Source of the DNA: Betaproteobacteria bacterium
GTDB lineage: Bacteria; Pseudomonadota; Gammaproteobacteria; Burkholderiales; Burkholderiaceae_F
Assembly (NCBI GenBank): GCA_016861185.1
Contig: BOKW01000004.1
Span: forward strand, 186,001-250,000
Direction of reading: 5' to 3'
Length of the DNA stretch: 64,000 nucleotides
The notes beneath the pieces were generated by a model that was given only the letters and a program-made list of their open reading frames with translations, did not search any database and had not been told where the DNA came from. The translations under genes were made by a program, and so were the position numbers. The first letter of the stretch is position 1; each line of letters opens with the position of its first letter. Shown piece after piece: positions 34,610 to 43,170 of this stretch.

Positions 34610-35689
34610 ATGAAAAAGTCGCTCATCGCACTTGCGGTCCTCGGCGCTTTCGCCGGAGCCGCCAGCGCGCAGTCGTCGGTGACGCTGTACGGCATCGTCG
34701 ACGTGAACCTGCAGCGCACCGACCCGAAGGCGGGCACGACGACCGACCCGCAGGCTACGACCGGCCTTAACAGCGGCCACTTGGCCGGCAATCGCTGGGG
34801 TGTCCGCGGCAGCGAGGATCTCGGTGGCGGCATGCGCGCGATCTTCCAGCTCGAAAGCGGATTCGCCCTTGACAACGGCACGTCGCTGCAGGGCGGACGC
34901 CTGTTCGGCCGTCAGGCCTACGCGGGCCTGGCGGGTGGTTTCGGCACGCTGGTCGCGGGTCGCCTGGCGACGTTCTCGTCGGGCACCGGCGCGTTCGACA
35001 AGTTCGGTACGCTCGACCCGTTCCGCACCGGCTACGGTATCGGGGGCTTCCAGGCAACGATGTCGTCCGCCAACGCATCGCGTTTCGACAACACGATCGC
35101 GTATGTGACGCCAACGATGGGCGGCTTCAGCGCGGGTATCGGCCACACCTTCCGCGTCGCCGGCGGCGAGAACGCCGGCGGTAGCGGCAACAACAACAAC
35201 GGTCAGATCATGTACGCGAACTTCAGCGCTGGCCCGCTGTATGCGGTCGTGACGTACGATCGCATCAAGCTCGGCGAAGTGGCGGGCGATCCGACCGAGA
35301 AGCATCTGCAGGTTGGCGCAGCGTACGACCTGAAAGTGGTGAGACTGTCGGCCGCGTACGCGAAGGAAGACGACATCTTTCCCGCGGGCGGGCTGACGAC
35401 CACTCCGCAGCAGGCTGCCGGTTCCGACGCCACCGCGTGGGCCGTCGGCGCCGTGATGCCGGTCGGCGCGCATCGGTTCGCCGCGTCTTACCAGAAGCGC
35501 GATGTCGACTCGCTCGGCGCGACGCCGGAGGGCGACCGCAAGGTTTGGACGGTCGGCTACGAGTACTCGCTGTCGCGCCGGACGACGTTCTACGCGTCGT
35601 ACGCCGATCGGAAGGACGACGGCTCGCTGAAGACCACGACGAGCGGCGGCGCAAAGGAAATGACCTTCGGTCTGAACCACACGTTCTGA
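34610..35689 (+). CDS. Gram-negative porin, OmpC/Omp32 type (2)
   Basis: This 359-residue porin has signal peptide MKKSLIALAVLGAFAGAASA and mature start QSSVTLYGIVDVNLQ. RWGVRGSEDLGGGMRAIFQL, LFGRQAYAGLAGGFGTLVAGR and the terminal GLNHTF are conserved. It diffuses small anions or hydrophilic solutes. Genes for the two porins are tandem but have separate terminators and a 230-bp gap, so they are regulated apart. The leader of porin 2 (34380-34609) is less GC-rich, as expected for a strong promoter and a possible sRNA target. Confidence 0.95.
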   Translation: MKKSLIALAVLGAFAGAASAQSSVTLYGIVDVNLQRTDPKAGTTTDPQATTGLNSGHLAGNRWGVRGSEDLGGGMRAIFQLESGFALDNGTSLQGGRLFGRQAYAGLAGGFGTLVAGRLATFSSGTGAFDKFGTLDPFRTGYGIGGFQATMSSANASRFDNTIAYVTPTMGGFSAGIGHTFRVAGGENAGGSGNNNNGQIMYANFSAGPLYAVVTYDRIKLGEVAGDPTEKHLQVGAAYDLKVVRLSAAYAKEDDIFPAGGLTTTPQQAAGSDATAWAVGAVMPVGAHRFAASYQKRDVDSLGATPEGDRKVWTVGYEYSLSRRTTFYASYADRKDDGSLKTTTSGGAKEMTFGLNHTF

Positions 35690-35719
35690 TCGACGCTCGC
35701 AAGAGCTCGCTGGAGCAAA

Positions 35720-35746
35720 GAGGCCGCCCTGTGCGGCCTCTTTTTT
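35720..35746 (+). terminator. Rho-independent terminator of porin 2
   Basis: GAGGCCGC-CCTGT-GCGGCCTC followed by TTTTTT, 30 bp after the porin stop, with AAA before the stem. It lies between porin 2 and the convergent glpD. Confidence 0.92.
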
Positions 35747-35767
35747 CGCCCCTGCGGGGCGCGACGC

Positions 35768-37171
35768 TCACAGCGCGCTCTGAGTCCGTTCCGCCCGCGC
35801 GCGATCCAGGTACGCAAGCCGTGCGCGCCGGGCGACGATGTCCTCGGCCGTGCGCGCCTGCGTGAACCGCCGGCAGTGTTCGGCGTAGCCTGCATCCGGC
35901 GCGGAGCGTCGCGCTGGATCGACCAGCACGCGATCGACGACGAGCGCAAGATCCTCGGTCCGCGCGGAGCGTGCATCGAGCAGCCCGGCGCGCCGGGCCG
36001 CGGCGAGCGCGTCGACCGCCATCTTCCGGTACGTCGTCCACTTGCCGCCGACGATCGAGATCAGGTTGCCGAACTCGGTCAGCACCGCGTGCTCGCGCGA
36101 GATCGCGGCGGTCGAGCCGGCTCTTCCCGGATCGAACAGCGGACGCAGCCCTGCGAAGCTCGCCCGCACGTCGGCGGTCGTGATGGGGCGCGCGAGATAG
36201 CCGCGCGCGGTCTCCAGCATGAATTCGATTTCCTCGCGCGAGGGCTGCGGCTCCCACGGCGCATCCGGCCGCGGCCCGTCGGTCGTGCCGATCAGCAGCT
36301 TGTCGAACCACGGGATGACGAACAGCACGCGGCCGTCGCGCGTCTTGGGAATCATCAGCGCCGCCGAACCCGGCAGGAAGTCGCGCTCGACGACGAGGTG
36401 CGAGCCTTGGCTGACGGTGATGAGCTTGCGCGCGTCCGGATCGGCGAGCCGCCGCACGCCGTCGACCCACACGCCGGCGGCGTTGAACACGCAGGTCGTC
36501 GCCAGTTCGAACGACTCGCCGGTTTCCGCGTCGACCGCGCGCACGCTCGCGATCCGTCCGTCGCGAAGGTGCAGACCCTCGCAGCACACGTAGTTGATCG
36601 GCGTGGCGCCCAGCGCGTACGCGGTCTGCATCAGCGCGATGCACATCAGCGCGTCGTCGAACTGGCCGTCCCAATAGGACACGCCGCCGCGCAGTCCTTC
36701 GGGTCGGATGCCGGGCAGCCGTGCGAGCGTCTCGTCGCGCGAAAGCCACCGCGTCGGGCCAACGCTGCGGCGCCCGGCGAGCAGGTCGTACATGCCCAGC
36801 CCGACCCGCAGAAACGGCCGCTCGAGGGGCCGGTAGCACGGCACGACGAATTCGAGCGGATGCACGAGGTGCGGCGCGATCGCGAGCAGCGTGGCGCGCT
36901 CCTCGAGCGCCTCGCGCACGAGCTTGACGTTACCTTGCGCGAGGTAGCGCACGCCGCCGTGGACGAGTTTCGTGCTGCGACTCGAGGTGCCGGAGCCGAA
37001 ATCGCGCGCCTCGATCAACGCAACCCGCAGCCCGCGCGCCGCCGCGTCGACCGCGATCCCGAGCCCGGTCGCGCCGCCGCCGACGATCACCGCGTCCCAC
37101 GGCTGCGGTTCGCGCAGCCGCGCGAGCAGGTCGGCGCGCTGGATCGGCTGGGGCTGCAGCGGGCTTTTCAT
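35768..37171 (-). CDS. glpD: FAD-dependent glycerol-3-phosphate dehydrogenase
   Basis: This 467-residue peripheral membrane flavoenzyme oxidises glycerol 3-phosphate to DHAP with electrons to ubiquinone. FAD motif WDAVIVGGGATGLGIAVDA near residue 25, SSRSTKLVHGGVRYLAQGN, and SIVGGKWTTYRKMA near 385 are conserved. It is somewhat short for the family because the C-terminal helical domain is abbreviated (ends soon after AEDIVARRARLAYLD). No glpK/glpF/glpR lies nearby, so it is an isolated copy. Confidence 0.93.
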   Translation of the reverse strand: MKSPLQPQPIQRADLLARLREPQPWDAVIVGGGATGLGIAVDAAARGLRVALIEARDFGSGTSSRSTKLVHGGVRYLAQGNVKLVREALEERATLLAIAPHLVHPLEFVVPCYRPLERPFLRVGLGMYDLLAGRRSVGPTRWLSRDETLARLPGIRPEGLRGGVSYWDGQFDDALMCIALMQTAYALGATPINYVCCEGLHLRDGRIASVRAVDAETGESFELATTCVFNAAGVWVDGVRRLADPDARKLITVSQGSHLVVERDFLPGSAALMIPKTRDGRVLFVIPWFDKLLIGTTDGPRPDAPWEPQPSREEIEFMLETARGYLARPITTADVRASFAGLRPLFDPGRAGSTAAISREHAVLTEFGNLISIVGGKWTTYRKMAVDALAAARRAGLLDARSARTEDLALVVDRVLVDPARRSAPDAGYAEHCRRFTQARTAEDIVARRARLAYLDRARAERTQSAL

Positions 37172-37290
37172 CCTGAGGGAAACAACGGGTCACGAAGCCG
37201 TCGAGGCGCGACTATAGAGCCAGTGGACGCGCCCCGCGCTTGACGGCAGACTCCACCGCACAAGAATCCGACCCACGTCAAGGAGACCCC

Positions 37291-38268
37291 ATGTTGAAGT
37301 CCCTCCTCGCCGCGGCGGCGTGCGCGCTGCTCGCGCAGTCCGCGGTCGCGCAGTCGTACCCGGCCAAACCCGTGCGCATCGTCGTGCCTTTCCCCGCCGG
37401 CGGCACGACCGACATCGTCGCCCGCCTCGTCGGCACGGAGTTGCAGAAGATGTGGGGCCAGCCGGTGGTCATCGAAAACCGCGGCGGCGCCGGCGGCAAC
37501 ATCGGCACCGACGTCGTCGCCAAGTCGCCGGCGGACGGCTACACGCTGCTGATGGGCACCGTCGGCACACACGCGATCAACTTGCCTCTCTACACGCAGG
37601 GCGGCGGCAAGCTGCCGTACGACCCGATCAAGGACTTCGCGCCGATCACGCTGGTGGCGGCGGTGCCCAACGTGATGGTCGTGCCGGCTTCGTTGCCGGT
37701 CAATTCGGTCAAGGAGTTCATCGCGCTCGCCAAGTCCAAACCCGGCCAGCTCAACATGGCCTCCAGCGGCAACGGCACGTCGATTCATCTGAGCGGCGAG
37801 CTGTTCAAGAGCCTCACGAAGACCTTCATGGTGCATCTGCCGTACCGCGGCTCGGCTCCCGCGCTTCAGGATCTGATCGCCGGCAACACACAGGTGATGT
37901 TCGACAACCTGCCGTCGGCGCTGCCGCACATCCGCAGCGGCCGGCTGAAGGCGCTCGCGGTTACGTCGCTCGAGCGCGCGCCCGCGCTACCGAACGTGCC
38001 GACGATCGAGGAGGCTGCGGGACTGAAGGGCTTCAACGCGACCTCCTGGTTCGGACTGCTCGCACCCGCGGGCACGCCGCGCGAGATCGTGGCCAAGGTG
38101 CACCAGGACGTCGCCAAGGTACTGAGCGCGCCCGAAATGCGCGAGCGCTTTCTCGGCCAGGGCGCGGCGCCGGTCGGCAACACGCCGGAGCAGTTCGCCG
38201 CATTCATCCGCAGCGAAATCGACAAGTGGACGCAGGTCGTGAAGTTCTCCGGCGCGAAGATCGACTGA
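37291..38268 (+). CDS. Tripartite tricarboxylate transporter receptor (Bug family)
   Basis: This 325-residue periplasmic binding protein has a Sec signal peptide ([20 protein letters not shown]) and the family start [23 protein letters not shown]. Other landmarks are [27 protein letters not shown], the ligand-loop [18 protein letters not shown] and [16 protein letters not shown]. Such proteins bind carboxylates or other small ligands. No TctA/TctB membrane gene is adjacent, as is usual for the expanded Bug family in Burkholderiales. AAGGAGA precedes the ATG. Confidence 0.95.
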   Translation: MLKSLLAAAACALLAQSAVAQSYPAKPVRIVVPFPAGGTTDIVARLVGTELQKMWGQPVVIENRGGAGGNIGTDVVAKSPADGYTLLMGTVGTHAINLPLYTQGGGKLPYDPIKDFAPITLVAAVPNVMVVPASLPVNSVKEFIALAKSKPGQLNMASSGNGTSIHLSGELFKSLTKTFMVHLPYRGSAPALQDLIAGNTQVMFDNLPSALPHIRSGRLKALAVTSLERAPALPNVPTIEEAAGLKGFNATSWFGLLAPAGTPREIVAKVHQDVAKVLSAPEMRERFLGQGAAPVGNTPEQFAAFIRSEIDKWTQVVKFSGAKID

Positions 38269-38292
38269 ACGGCGCGGCGACGGTAGCGATCG

Positions 38293-38754
38293 ATGGCAAC
38301 CGCAGGAAAGTCGGCAGCGAAGCCGCGCGGCGTCGCGCGGTCGGCGCGCCCCAAGACGGCCATGCATCCCGCGTCCGCATCGAAACGTGAGGCTGCGGAT
38401 GAATTCACCGCGGCGTTCGAAGCGTTGCGCGCGCTGCTCGCCCGGCACGCGGCTTCCTTCGTCGTCGCCGCCGATACTCCCAAGAACTACACGCTCGTCT
38501 CCCGGCGCAACGACGTCAAAGGCAGACCCGTCTACTTCGCTTCGGTGCTGCTCGGCAAGCGTTACGTTGCGTACCACCTGATGCCGCTGTACTGCGACCC
38601 GGCGCTGGCGCAGCGCGTACCGCCGGAGCTGAAGGCGCGGATGCAGGGCAAGACCTGCTTCAACTTCCGTCAGCGGGACCCGGCGGCGTTCGCGCAGCTC
38701 GACGCGTTGACGGCGGAGGCCCTCGCCTCCATGCGGCGCCAGGGTACCGCGTGA
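38293..38754 (+). CDS. Conserved hypothetical protein
   Basis: This 153-residue cytosolic protein has no named function that I know of. After a basic Ala/Lys/Arg-rich N-terminus (1-32) comes a globular domain with FVVAADTPKNYTLVSRR, KGRPVYFASVLLGKRYVAYHLMP and MQGKTCFNFRQRDPAAF. I recall this pattern from a small, widespread, uncharacterised family. It ends in a 4-bp GTGA overlap with the nucleotidyltransferase-like gene, so the two are co-translated. Confidence 0.82.
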   Translation: MATAGKSAAKPRGVARSARPKTAMHPASASKREAADEFTAAFEALRALLARHAASFVVAADTPKNYTLVSRRNDVKGRPVYFASVLLGKRYVAYHLMPLYCDPALAQRVPPELKARMQGKTCFNFRQRDPAAFAQLDALTAEALASMRRQGTA

Positions 38755-39524
38755 TTCCGTTCCGTCGCCGCGTCATCGACGCGCTGGTTGCGCCGCTGCG
38801 CGCGCTCGACGCGGTCGAAGCGGTCTGGGAAGGCGGCTCCGCCGCGACCGGCCGGCTCGATGCCTTCTCCGACGTCGATCTGTGCATCGTCGCGCCGGCC
38901 GACCACACGGACGCGGTGTTCGATGCGGTCGAACGCGCGCTCGCGACCGTCGCGCCGATCGAGCACGCGTGGCGCGTCGAACCGCCGGCGTTTCGCGACA
39001 TGGCGCAGCGCTTCTACCTGCTGGCGGGTGCGCCGCCGTTCTTCGCGGTCGACTGCTCGGTGCTCGCGCCGGCCGGCGTCGCGCAGTTCCTCGAGCGCGA
39101 GCGGCACGGCGAGCCGCTCGTGTATTTCGATCGCGGCGGCCGCGTGCGCGCAGTGCCGCTCGACCGCAGCGCCCACGAAGCGAAACGCAGCGCGCGCCTG
39201 GCGCAGATCGGGCAGGCCGCGCCGGTGTACGCGCTGCTCGCGCGCAAGGAACTCGCCCGCGAGCGCGCACTCGAGGCTCTCGGTTTCTACCAAGCGCTGC
39301 TACGCGCGCTGGTCGAGCTGTTCGGCATGGCGCACCGTCCGGAGCGCTTCGACTTCGGGCTGCGCTACGTGCACGGCGACTTCCCGCCGGAGGTGCAGCG
39401 CCGGCTCGCGCATTTCGCCTTCGTGCCGGACGCGCAGTCGCTGGGGGGTCGCATCGACGAGATCGTCGCCGCGATCCAAGCGCAGCATGCCGCGCTTACG
39501 GCGCAGAATCGCGCGGCGCCGTGA
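38751..39524 (+). CDS. Nucleotidyltransferase-fold protein
   Basis: This 257-residue protein has the polymerase-beta-type nucleotidyltransferase motif: EGGSAATGRLDAFSDVDLCI (Gly-Ser and the two Asp that bind Mg-nucleotide, about residues 28-47) and a third acidic position in FFAVDCSVL (about residue 101). A helical C-terminal domain follows. It resembles aminoglycoside/antitoxin-type nucleotidyltransferases. The substrate is unknown and no toxin partner of MntA/HepT type is adjacent. The GTG start overlaps the upstream stop. It converges on the PHB-depolymerase-like gene with a 29-bp overlap of coding ends. Confidence 0.8.
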   Translation: MIPFRRRVIDALVAPLRALDAVEAVWEGGSAATGRLDAFSDVDLCIVAPADHTDAVFDAVERALATVAPIEHAWRVEPPAFRDMAQRFYLLAGAPPFFAVDCSVLAPAGVAQFLERERHGEPLVYFDRGGRVRAVPLDRSAHEAKRSARLAQIGQAAPVYALLARKELARERALEALGFYQALLRALVELFGMAHRPERFDFGLRYVHGDFPPEVQRRLAHFAFVPDAQSLGGRIDEIVAAIQAQHAALTAQNRAAP

Positions 39525-40548
39525 CGCGCTCGACCATCGCGCGCAGCGCCGCGATCTGCGCGCCGCTCTTGACCGCGTAGTCGGGCCCCGTGTAGCCCCA
39601 CCAGTCCCAGCAGCCGAGCGGATTGTTCGGCAGCCAGGCGAGCAGCCAGTTCGGCCGCACCGGCTTGACCTGCGGATACAGCACGATCGTGTCGTTGGCG
39701 GCCGCCCAGTCGTTGTAGCCGGCGTCGCGGACGAAGGCTTCGCCGACATCCTGTACCCCCTGGCGGCAGCCGTGCAGCGCGATATGCACGCGGCAGCGCA
39801 CGCCTGCCGCGCACTGTTCCGGCACGAAGACGTATCCCTCGCGGTCGAGCGAACTGAGCAGCCAGACGCGCCGCCACAGCGAGAGGAATTCGCCCTGCCG
39901 GAAGCGTTCGAGCCGGCCGCGGCCTTGGCGCCCACTGGCCGCGGTGCCGTACAGGTACTCCAGCATGCGCGCGGAGGCATCGTCGCCGCAGCGGTTCAGG
40001 TAGGGACTGGCGCTGGCTTCGCACGCGACGCCGCTCGCGCGGGTCGGCAGTCCGTGGCCGAGCCCCGGTGCGAGCTCGAAGCGCGTTCCGGCGGGGTTGA
40101 AGTGCGCGAAGAAGTCGCGCGCCGCTTCGACCACGGTCCGTACGACGGCCGCGTCGGCGCCGCCGGCGAGCAGCCAGGCGCGCGTGCGCTTGAGGTTGTC
40201 GGTCGAATCGATCCGCTGCAGCGCGGCCAGCCGGCGCGCTTCGGCGATCGCCACTTGCGGGTCCGGCGCACCGCGCAAACAGGCGTCGAGCGCGCGCCGC
40301 GGATCGCCGGCCGCGCAGCCGTACGGTCCGCCCGCGACGACGCCGACTCCGCGCACGAGCGCCGAATGGGCGACCGCGAACTGCACGGCCATGTAGCCGC
40401 CCGCCGACAGGCCGGACACCGTGACCTGGGCCGGGTCGGCGCCGTACGCGCGCAGCGAGCCCGCGTCGTCCGCACAAGCCCCGAGCGCGAGCAGCGCCGC
40501 GCCGATGCCTGCGCAGATAATGCGCCGTCTACGCAAGGATCCGTTCAA
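39496..40548 (-). CDS. PHB depolymerase family esterase
   Basis: This 350-residue secreted alpha/beta hydrolase has its lipase box in VSGLSAGGYMAVQFAV (Ser near residue 48). VHIALHGCRQGVQDVG (oxyanion-hole segment), TIVLYPQVKP and NPLGCWDWWGYTG follow, all typical of poly(3-hydroxybutyrate) depolymerases and feruloyl-esterase relatives. The N-terminus has a short hydrophobic stretch ending ALLALGAC, a possible lipobox. No ATG precedes the signal; TTG at 40548 with GGGAGG upstream is the best start, with another TTG 12 bp inside. Its 5' end is 1 bp from the ATG of the divergent gene. Confidence 0.83.
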   Translation of the reverse strand: MNGSLRRRRIICAGIGAALLALGACADDAGSLRAYGADPAQVTVSGLSAGGYMAVQFAVAHSALVRGVGVVAGGPYGCAAGDPRRALDACLRGAPDPQVAIAEARRLAALQRIDSTDNLKRTRAWLLAGGADAAVVRTVVEAARDFFAHFNPAGTRFELAPGLGHGLPTRASGVACEASASPYLNRCGDDASARMLEYLYGTAASGRQGRGRLERFRQGEFLSLWRRVWLLSSLDREGYVFVPEQCAAGVRCRVHIALHGCRQGVQDVGEAFVRDAGYNDWAAANDTIVLYPQVKPVRPNWLLAWLPNNPLGCWDWWGYTGPDYAVKSGAQIAALRAMVERVTAPRDSAP

Positions 40549-40549
40549 G

Positions 40550-41179
40550 ATGCCTCCCGACCGTCAGACCCCCTGGCTGGCTGCCCTGCTCGCAGCGACG
40601 ATCGTCGCGCTGATCGTCTCCGGCTGGCAACCCTACGATCGGGCGACCTGGCTGCTCGAGGTGCTGCCGGTGCTGGCCGCGGCTCCGCTGCTCGTCGCCA
40701 CGCGACGCCGTTACCCGCTGACCACGCTGCTGTACGGCCTGATCTTCCTGCACGCGCTGGTACTGATCGTCGGCGGCACCTACACCTACGCGCGCGTGCC
40801 CGCCGGCTTCTGGGTACAGGAGGCGTTCGCGCTGTCGCGCAACCCGTACGACAAGCTCGGGCACTTCATGCAGGGTTTTGTTCCGGCGATCATCGCGCGC
40901 GAGATCCTCGTGCGCGGCGACTTCGTCCGCGGCCGGCGCATGCTCGCCTTCCTGTGCGCGTGCGTGGCGCTCGCGGTCAGCGCGTTCTACGAGCTGATCG
41001 AATGGTGGGCCGCGCTCGCATTGGGCCAGGGCGCCGACGAATTCCTCGGCACCCAGGGCGACCCGTGGGACACGCAATCGGACATGTTCCTCGCACTGAT
41101 CGGCGCGTCGCTCGCGCTCGCGCTGTTGTCGCGGCCCCACGATCGCGCGCTGCAGCAACTGCCTCCGGTCGGTCGCTGA
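40550..41179 (+). CDS. DUF2238 membrane protein (YjdF-like)
   Basis: This 209-residue polytopic inner-membrane protein has about six hydrophobic helices. The family signature is DKLGHFMQGFVPAIIAREIL, then FYELIEWWAALALG and the invariant GTQGDPWDTQSDMFLALIGA. The function is unknown. AAGGA lies 11 bp before the ATG. It is divergent from the PHB-depolymerase-like gene with start codons only 1 bp apart, so each promoter must lie in the other's coding sequence. Confidence 0.88.
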   Translation: MPPDRQTPWLAALLAATIVALIVSGWQPYDRATWLLEVLPVLAAAPLLVATRRRYPLTTLLYGLIFLHALVLIVGGTYTYARVPAGFWVQEAFALSRNPYDKLGHFMQGFVPAIIAREILVRGDFVRGRRMLAFLCACVALAVSAFYELIEWWAALALGQGADEFLGTQGDPWDTQSDMFLALIGASLALALLSRPHDRALQQLPPVGR

Positions 41180-41324
41180 TGGCCGCGCGGCGAACTTGAG
41201 CCCGCGCGTCTAGTGAATAGTCGACGCATCGATTACGTTTTCAGCCATTCCGCGCGCGCTGTCATCTGATTAACTTCAGACGCGTTGTCAGGCAAAGCAG
41301 ACGCGGAATTCGACGGAGCTGAAG

Positions 41325-41618
41325 ATGCTGATGCGCGTGCGCGAACGGGGCGACGAAGTCCACATCGAACTGACCGGTGTCGCCGGCCGGCAGCAACGCG
41401 TGCTCAAGGCCCTGTCCGAATGCCGGCGCGACGCCGGCGGAGCGGACCAGCCGCTCGACCGCGCCGACGTTTCGGTCCGCGCCGGCGCGAACGACATGCA
41501 CATCCGCCTGAAAGGCCGCGACGGCTTGCGCTTCGAGGCTATGACCATCTACCGCTGCCTGCGCCAAGCCCTGATCGAGCGCCCGGCCGATCCGCCGGGT
41601 GCCGTCGCCGCCGGTTAG
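41325..41618 (+). CDS. Small hypothetical protein
   Basis: This 97-residue soluble protein has mixed charge and no signal peptide. GGAG lies about 7 bp before the ATG and the upstream 145 bp is notably AT-richer than the surroundings, consistent with a promoter. The segments EVHIELTGVAGRQQRVLKAL and MHIRLKGRDGLRFEAMTIYR look like beta-strand/helix units. I recognise no family. Confidence 0.6.
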   Translation: MLMRVRERGDEVHIELTGVAGRQQRVLKALSECRRDAGGADQPLDRADVSVRAGANDMHIRLKGRDGLRFEAMTIYRCLRQALIERPADPPGAVAAG

Positions 41619-41690
41619 GCGAGCCGAGCCGGGACGATGGTCGGGCGCCGCCCGGCCTCGAATCCGATCCGCACTCCTTGGTGCTGGCCG

Positions 41691-42383
41691 CTAGAACGCG
41701 AGCTTCAGGCCGATCGTCAGCTGCTTGGCGCGCGCGCTGTTGGTCTGCACGGCCCACGAGACATCAACGAAGAGCTTTTCGGGACGCAGCGCGTAGCGCG
41801 CAGCGACGCCGAGCCAGGCCGCTTCGTGGTCATCGCCGTAGATCTCCGCGCCAACGTCGAGTCCGCTTTCGCTCGTCCGCTCGAGCGCGAGCGCCCAGGT
41901 CGTCGAGGTCAGCCGCTCGGCCTGCGAGCGGCTCCAGCCCAGATTGGCGTGCCAAAGCAGGTGCTTCGCCACAGGCGACGACACGACCGCAGCCAGCGCC
42001 GTGCTGTCGTGCTCGAAGCTTCCGCCCGGCGCCTTGGCGCCGCCGATCGAATAAGCGAGCGTGACGCCCGTCCGGTCGTCGCCGAGTTCGCGCAGCCAGG
42101 TCTTACCGGACAGGGCCGCCGCGGTGAACCGGTCGGATTCCACCTTGGTCCGCCCGCCGCCCGCGGCCAATTGCGTACGAAAGCCGACGCCGCACCCCGG
42201 CTGGACCCACCAGCCGGTTTCCTTCGGCGCGTCGCCGGCCGTCTGCCGCAGCGCGTACGTCTCCAGTTCGCATTCGCCGGCGGCGAGCACGCCGGCGTCT
42301 TCGGTCGCGAAGGGACGGCCGGCGATCACCGGCGACGCGGCCAGCGCAAGGAGTACGCCGGCGAACACGGTGGACTTGCGCAT
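41691..42383 (-). CDS. Outer-membrane beta-barrel protein (phenol-degradation MetA-like)
   Basis: This 230-residue exported protein has a signal peptide (MRKSTVFAGVLLALAASPVIA) followed by GRPFATEDAGVLAAGECELE, the start typical of the 'MetA-pathway of phenol degradation' transporter-like family. The remaining sequence alternates aromatic/hydrophobic strands, ending QLTIGLKLAF with the terminal Phe recognised by BAM. The function is unknown. A second small barrel gene lies next to it on the same strand. Confidence 0.8.
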   Translation of the reverse strand: MRKSTVFAGVLLALAASPVIAGRPFATEDAGVLAAGECELETYALRQTAGDAPKETGWWVQPGCGVGFRTQLAAGGGRTKVESDRFTAAALSGKTWLRELGDDRTGVTLAYSIGGAKAPGGSFEHDSTALAAVVSSPVAKHLLWHANLGWSRSQAERLTSTTWALALERTSESGLDVGAEIYGDDHEAAWLGVAARYALRPEKLFVDVSWAVQTNSARAKQLTIGLKLAF

Positions 42384-42456
42384 GGATCGGAGCGGACGGA
42401 TCAGACCAAGCGAGTACGCGCGAAGCGGCGCGCCGGATGTCCGGCGGGGACGCCGC

Positions 42457-43122
42457 TCAGAACCGGTACGACAGACCGAGCGACAGCACCGGATACGCCT
42501 TGAAGTCGTCGACGGCGTTGCGGAACTGAACTTCCTCGGCGCGCAGGTCGTTCTGAAGCTGACTGCAGGCGGGCGCGGGCAGCGAAGGCCCGCACGTGCC
42601 CGTCAGGCTGGCGCGCGTCTTCTGGAACATCACGCCGAGATCGACCGTCGCGCCGAAACCCGCCGCGCCGCGCGGCGCCGAACCCCAGCCGATGCCCAGG
42701 TAGGGGCTCGTCTTGTCGAAGCGCACGCGACCGTCGAGCGTGCCGACATCGGCCGAGTTGTAGGGCACGCCGTTGATCTCGATCGTGCTGCCGTCGCCGC
42801 GGCCGGTGAAATCGAAACGGTTGTCGTTGTAGGCCACACCCGCCGAGATGCGGAAGCTCCCCGCGAACGGGTGCAGGTCCGCGAGTGCGAACGCAGTTCC
42901 GAACTTGAGCTTGGCGTCGTAGCGGATGCCCGATTCGGTCTGATCGCGCGACAGCGATCCGCCGTTGGCCCACAAGCGGGTGGCGAAGCGCTCCGTCAGC
43001 GGCACGGCGATCTCCGCGCCCAGCCCCGTCGTGCCGCCCTTCGCGGCGATCGTTTGCGCCGCGACCGGTGCGGCAGCCGTGACCAGCAGCGCGGCGAGCG
43101 CCGCGCGCGTGCGTGTTTGCAT
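42457..43122 (-). CDS. Outer-membrane beta-barrel protein (OmpW/outer-membrane-like)
   Basis: This 221-residue protein has signal peptide MQTRTRAALAALLVTAAAPVAA cleaved before QTIAAKGGTTGLGAEIAVPL. Alternating strands include LKFGTAFALADLHPF, FRISAGVAYNDNRFDFTG and SPYLGIGWGSAPRGAAGFGA. A Cys-containing loop (GTCGPSLPAPACSQL) precedes the C-terminal LSLGLSYRF. It looks like an eight-stranded barrel in which LGIGWG marks a mid-barrel strand. The function is unknown. Confidence 0.8.
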   Translation of the reverse strand: MQTRTRAALAALLVTAAAPVAAQTIAAKGGTTGLGAEIAVPLTERFATRLWANGGSLSRDQTESGIRYDAKLKFGTAFALADLHPFAGSFRISAGVAYNDNRFDFTGRGDGSTIEINGVPYNSADVGTLDGRVRFDKTSPYLGIGWGSAPRGAAGFGATVDLGVMFQKTRASLTGTCGPSLPAPACSQLQNDLRAEEVQFRNAVDDFKAYPVLSLGLSYRF

Positions 43123-43170
43123 CGTCGATTCCTCCCTCGTGCGAAGCGCCGCGCGAAGGCGGCGCGGCCG

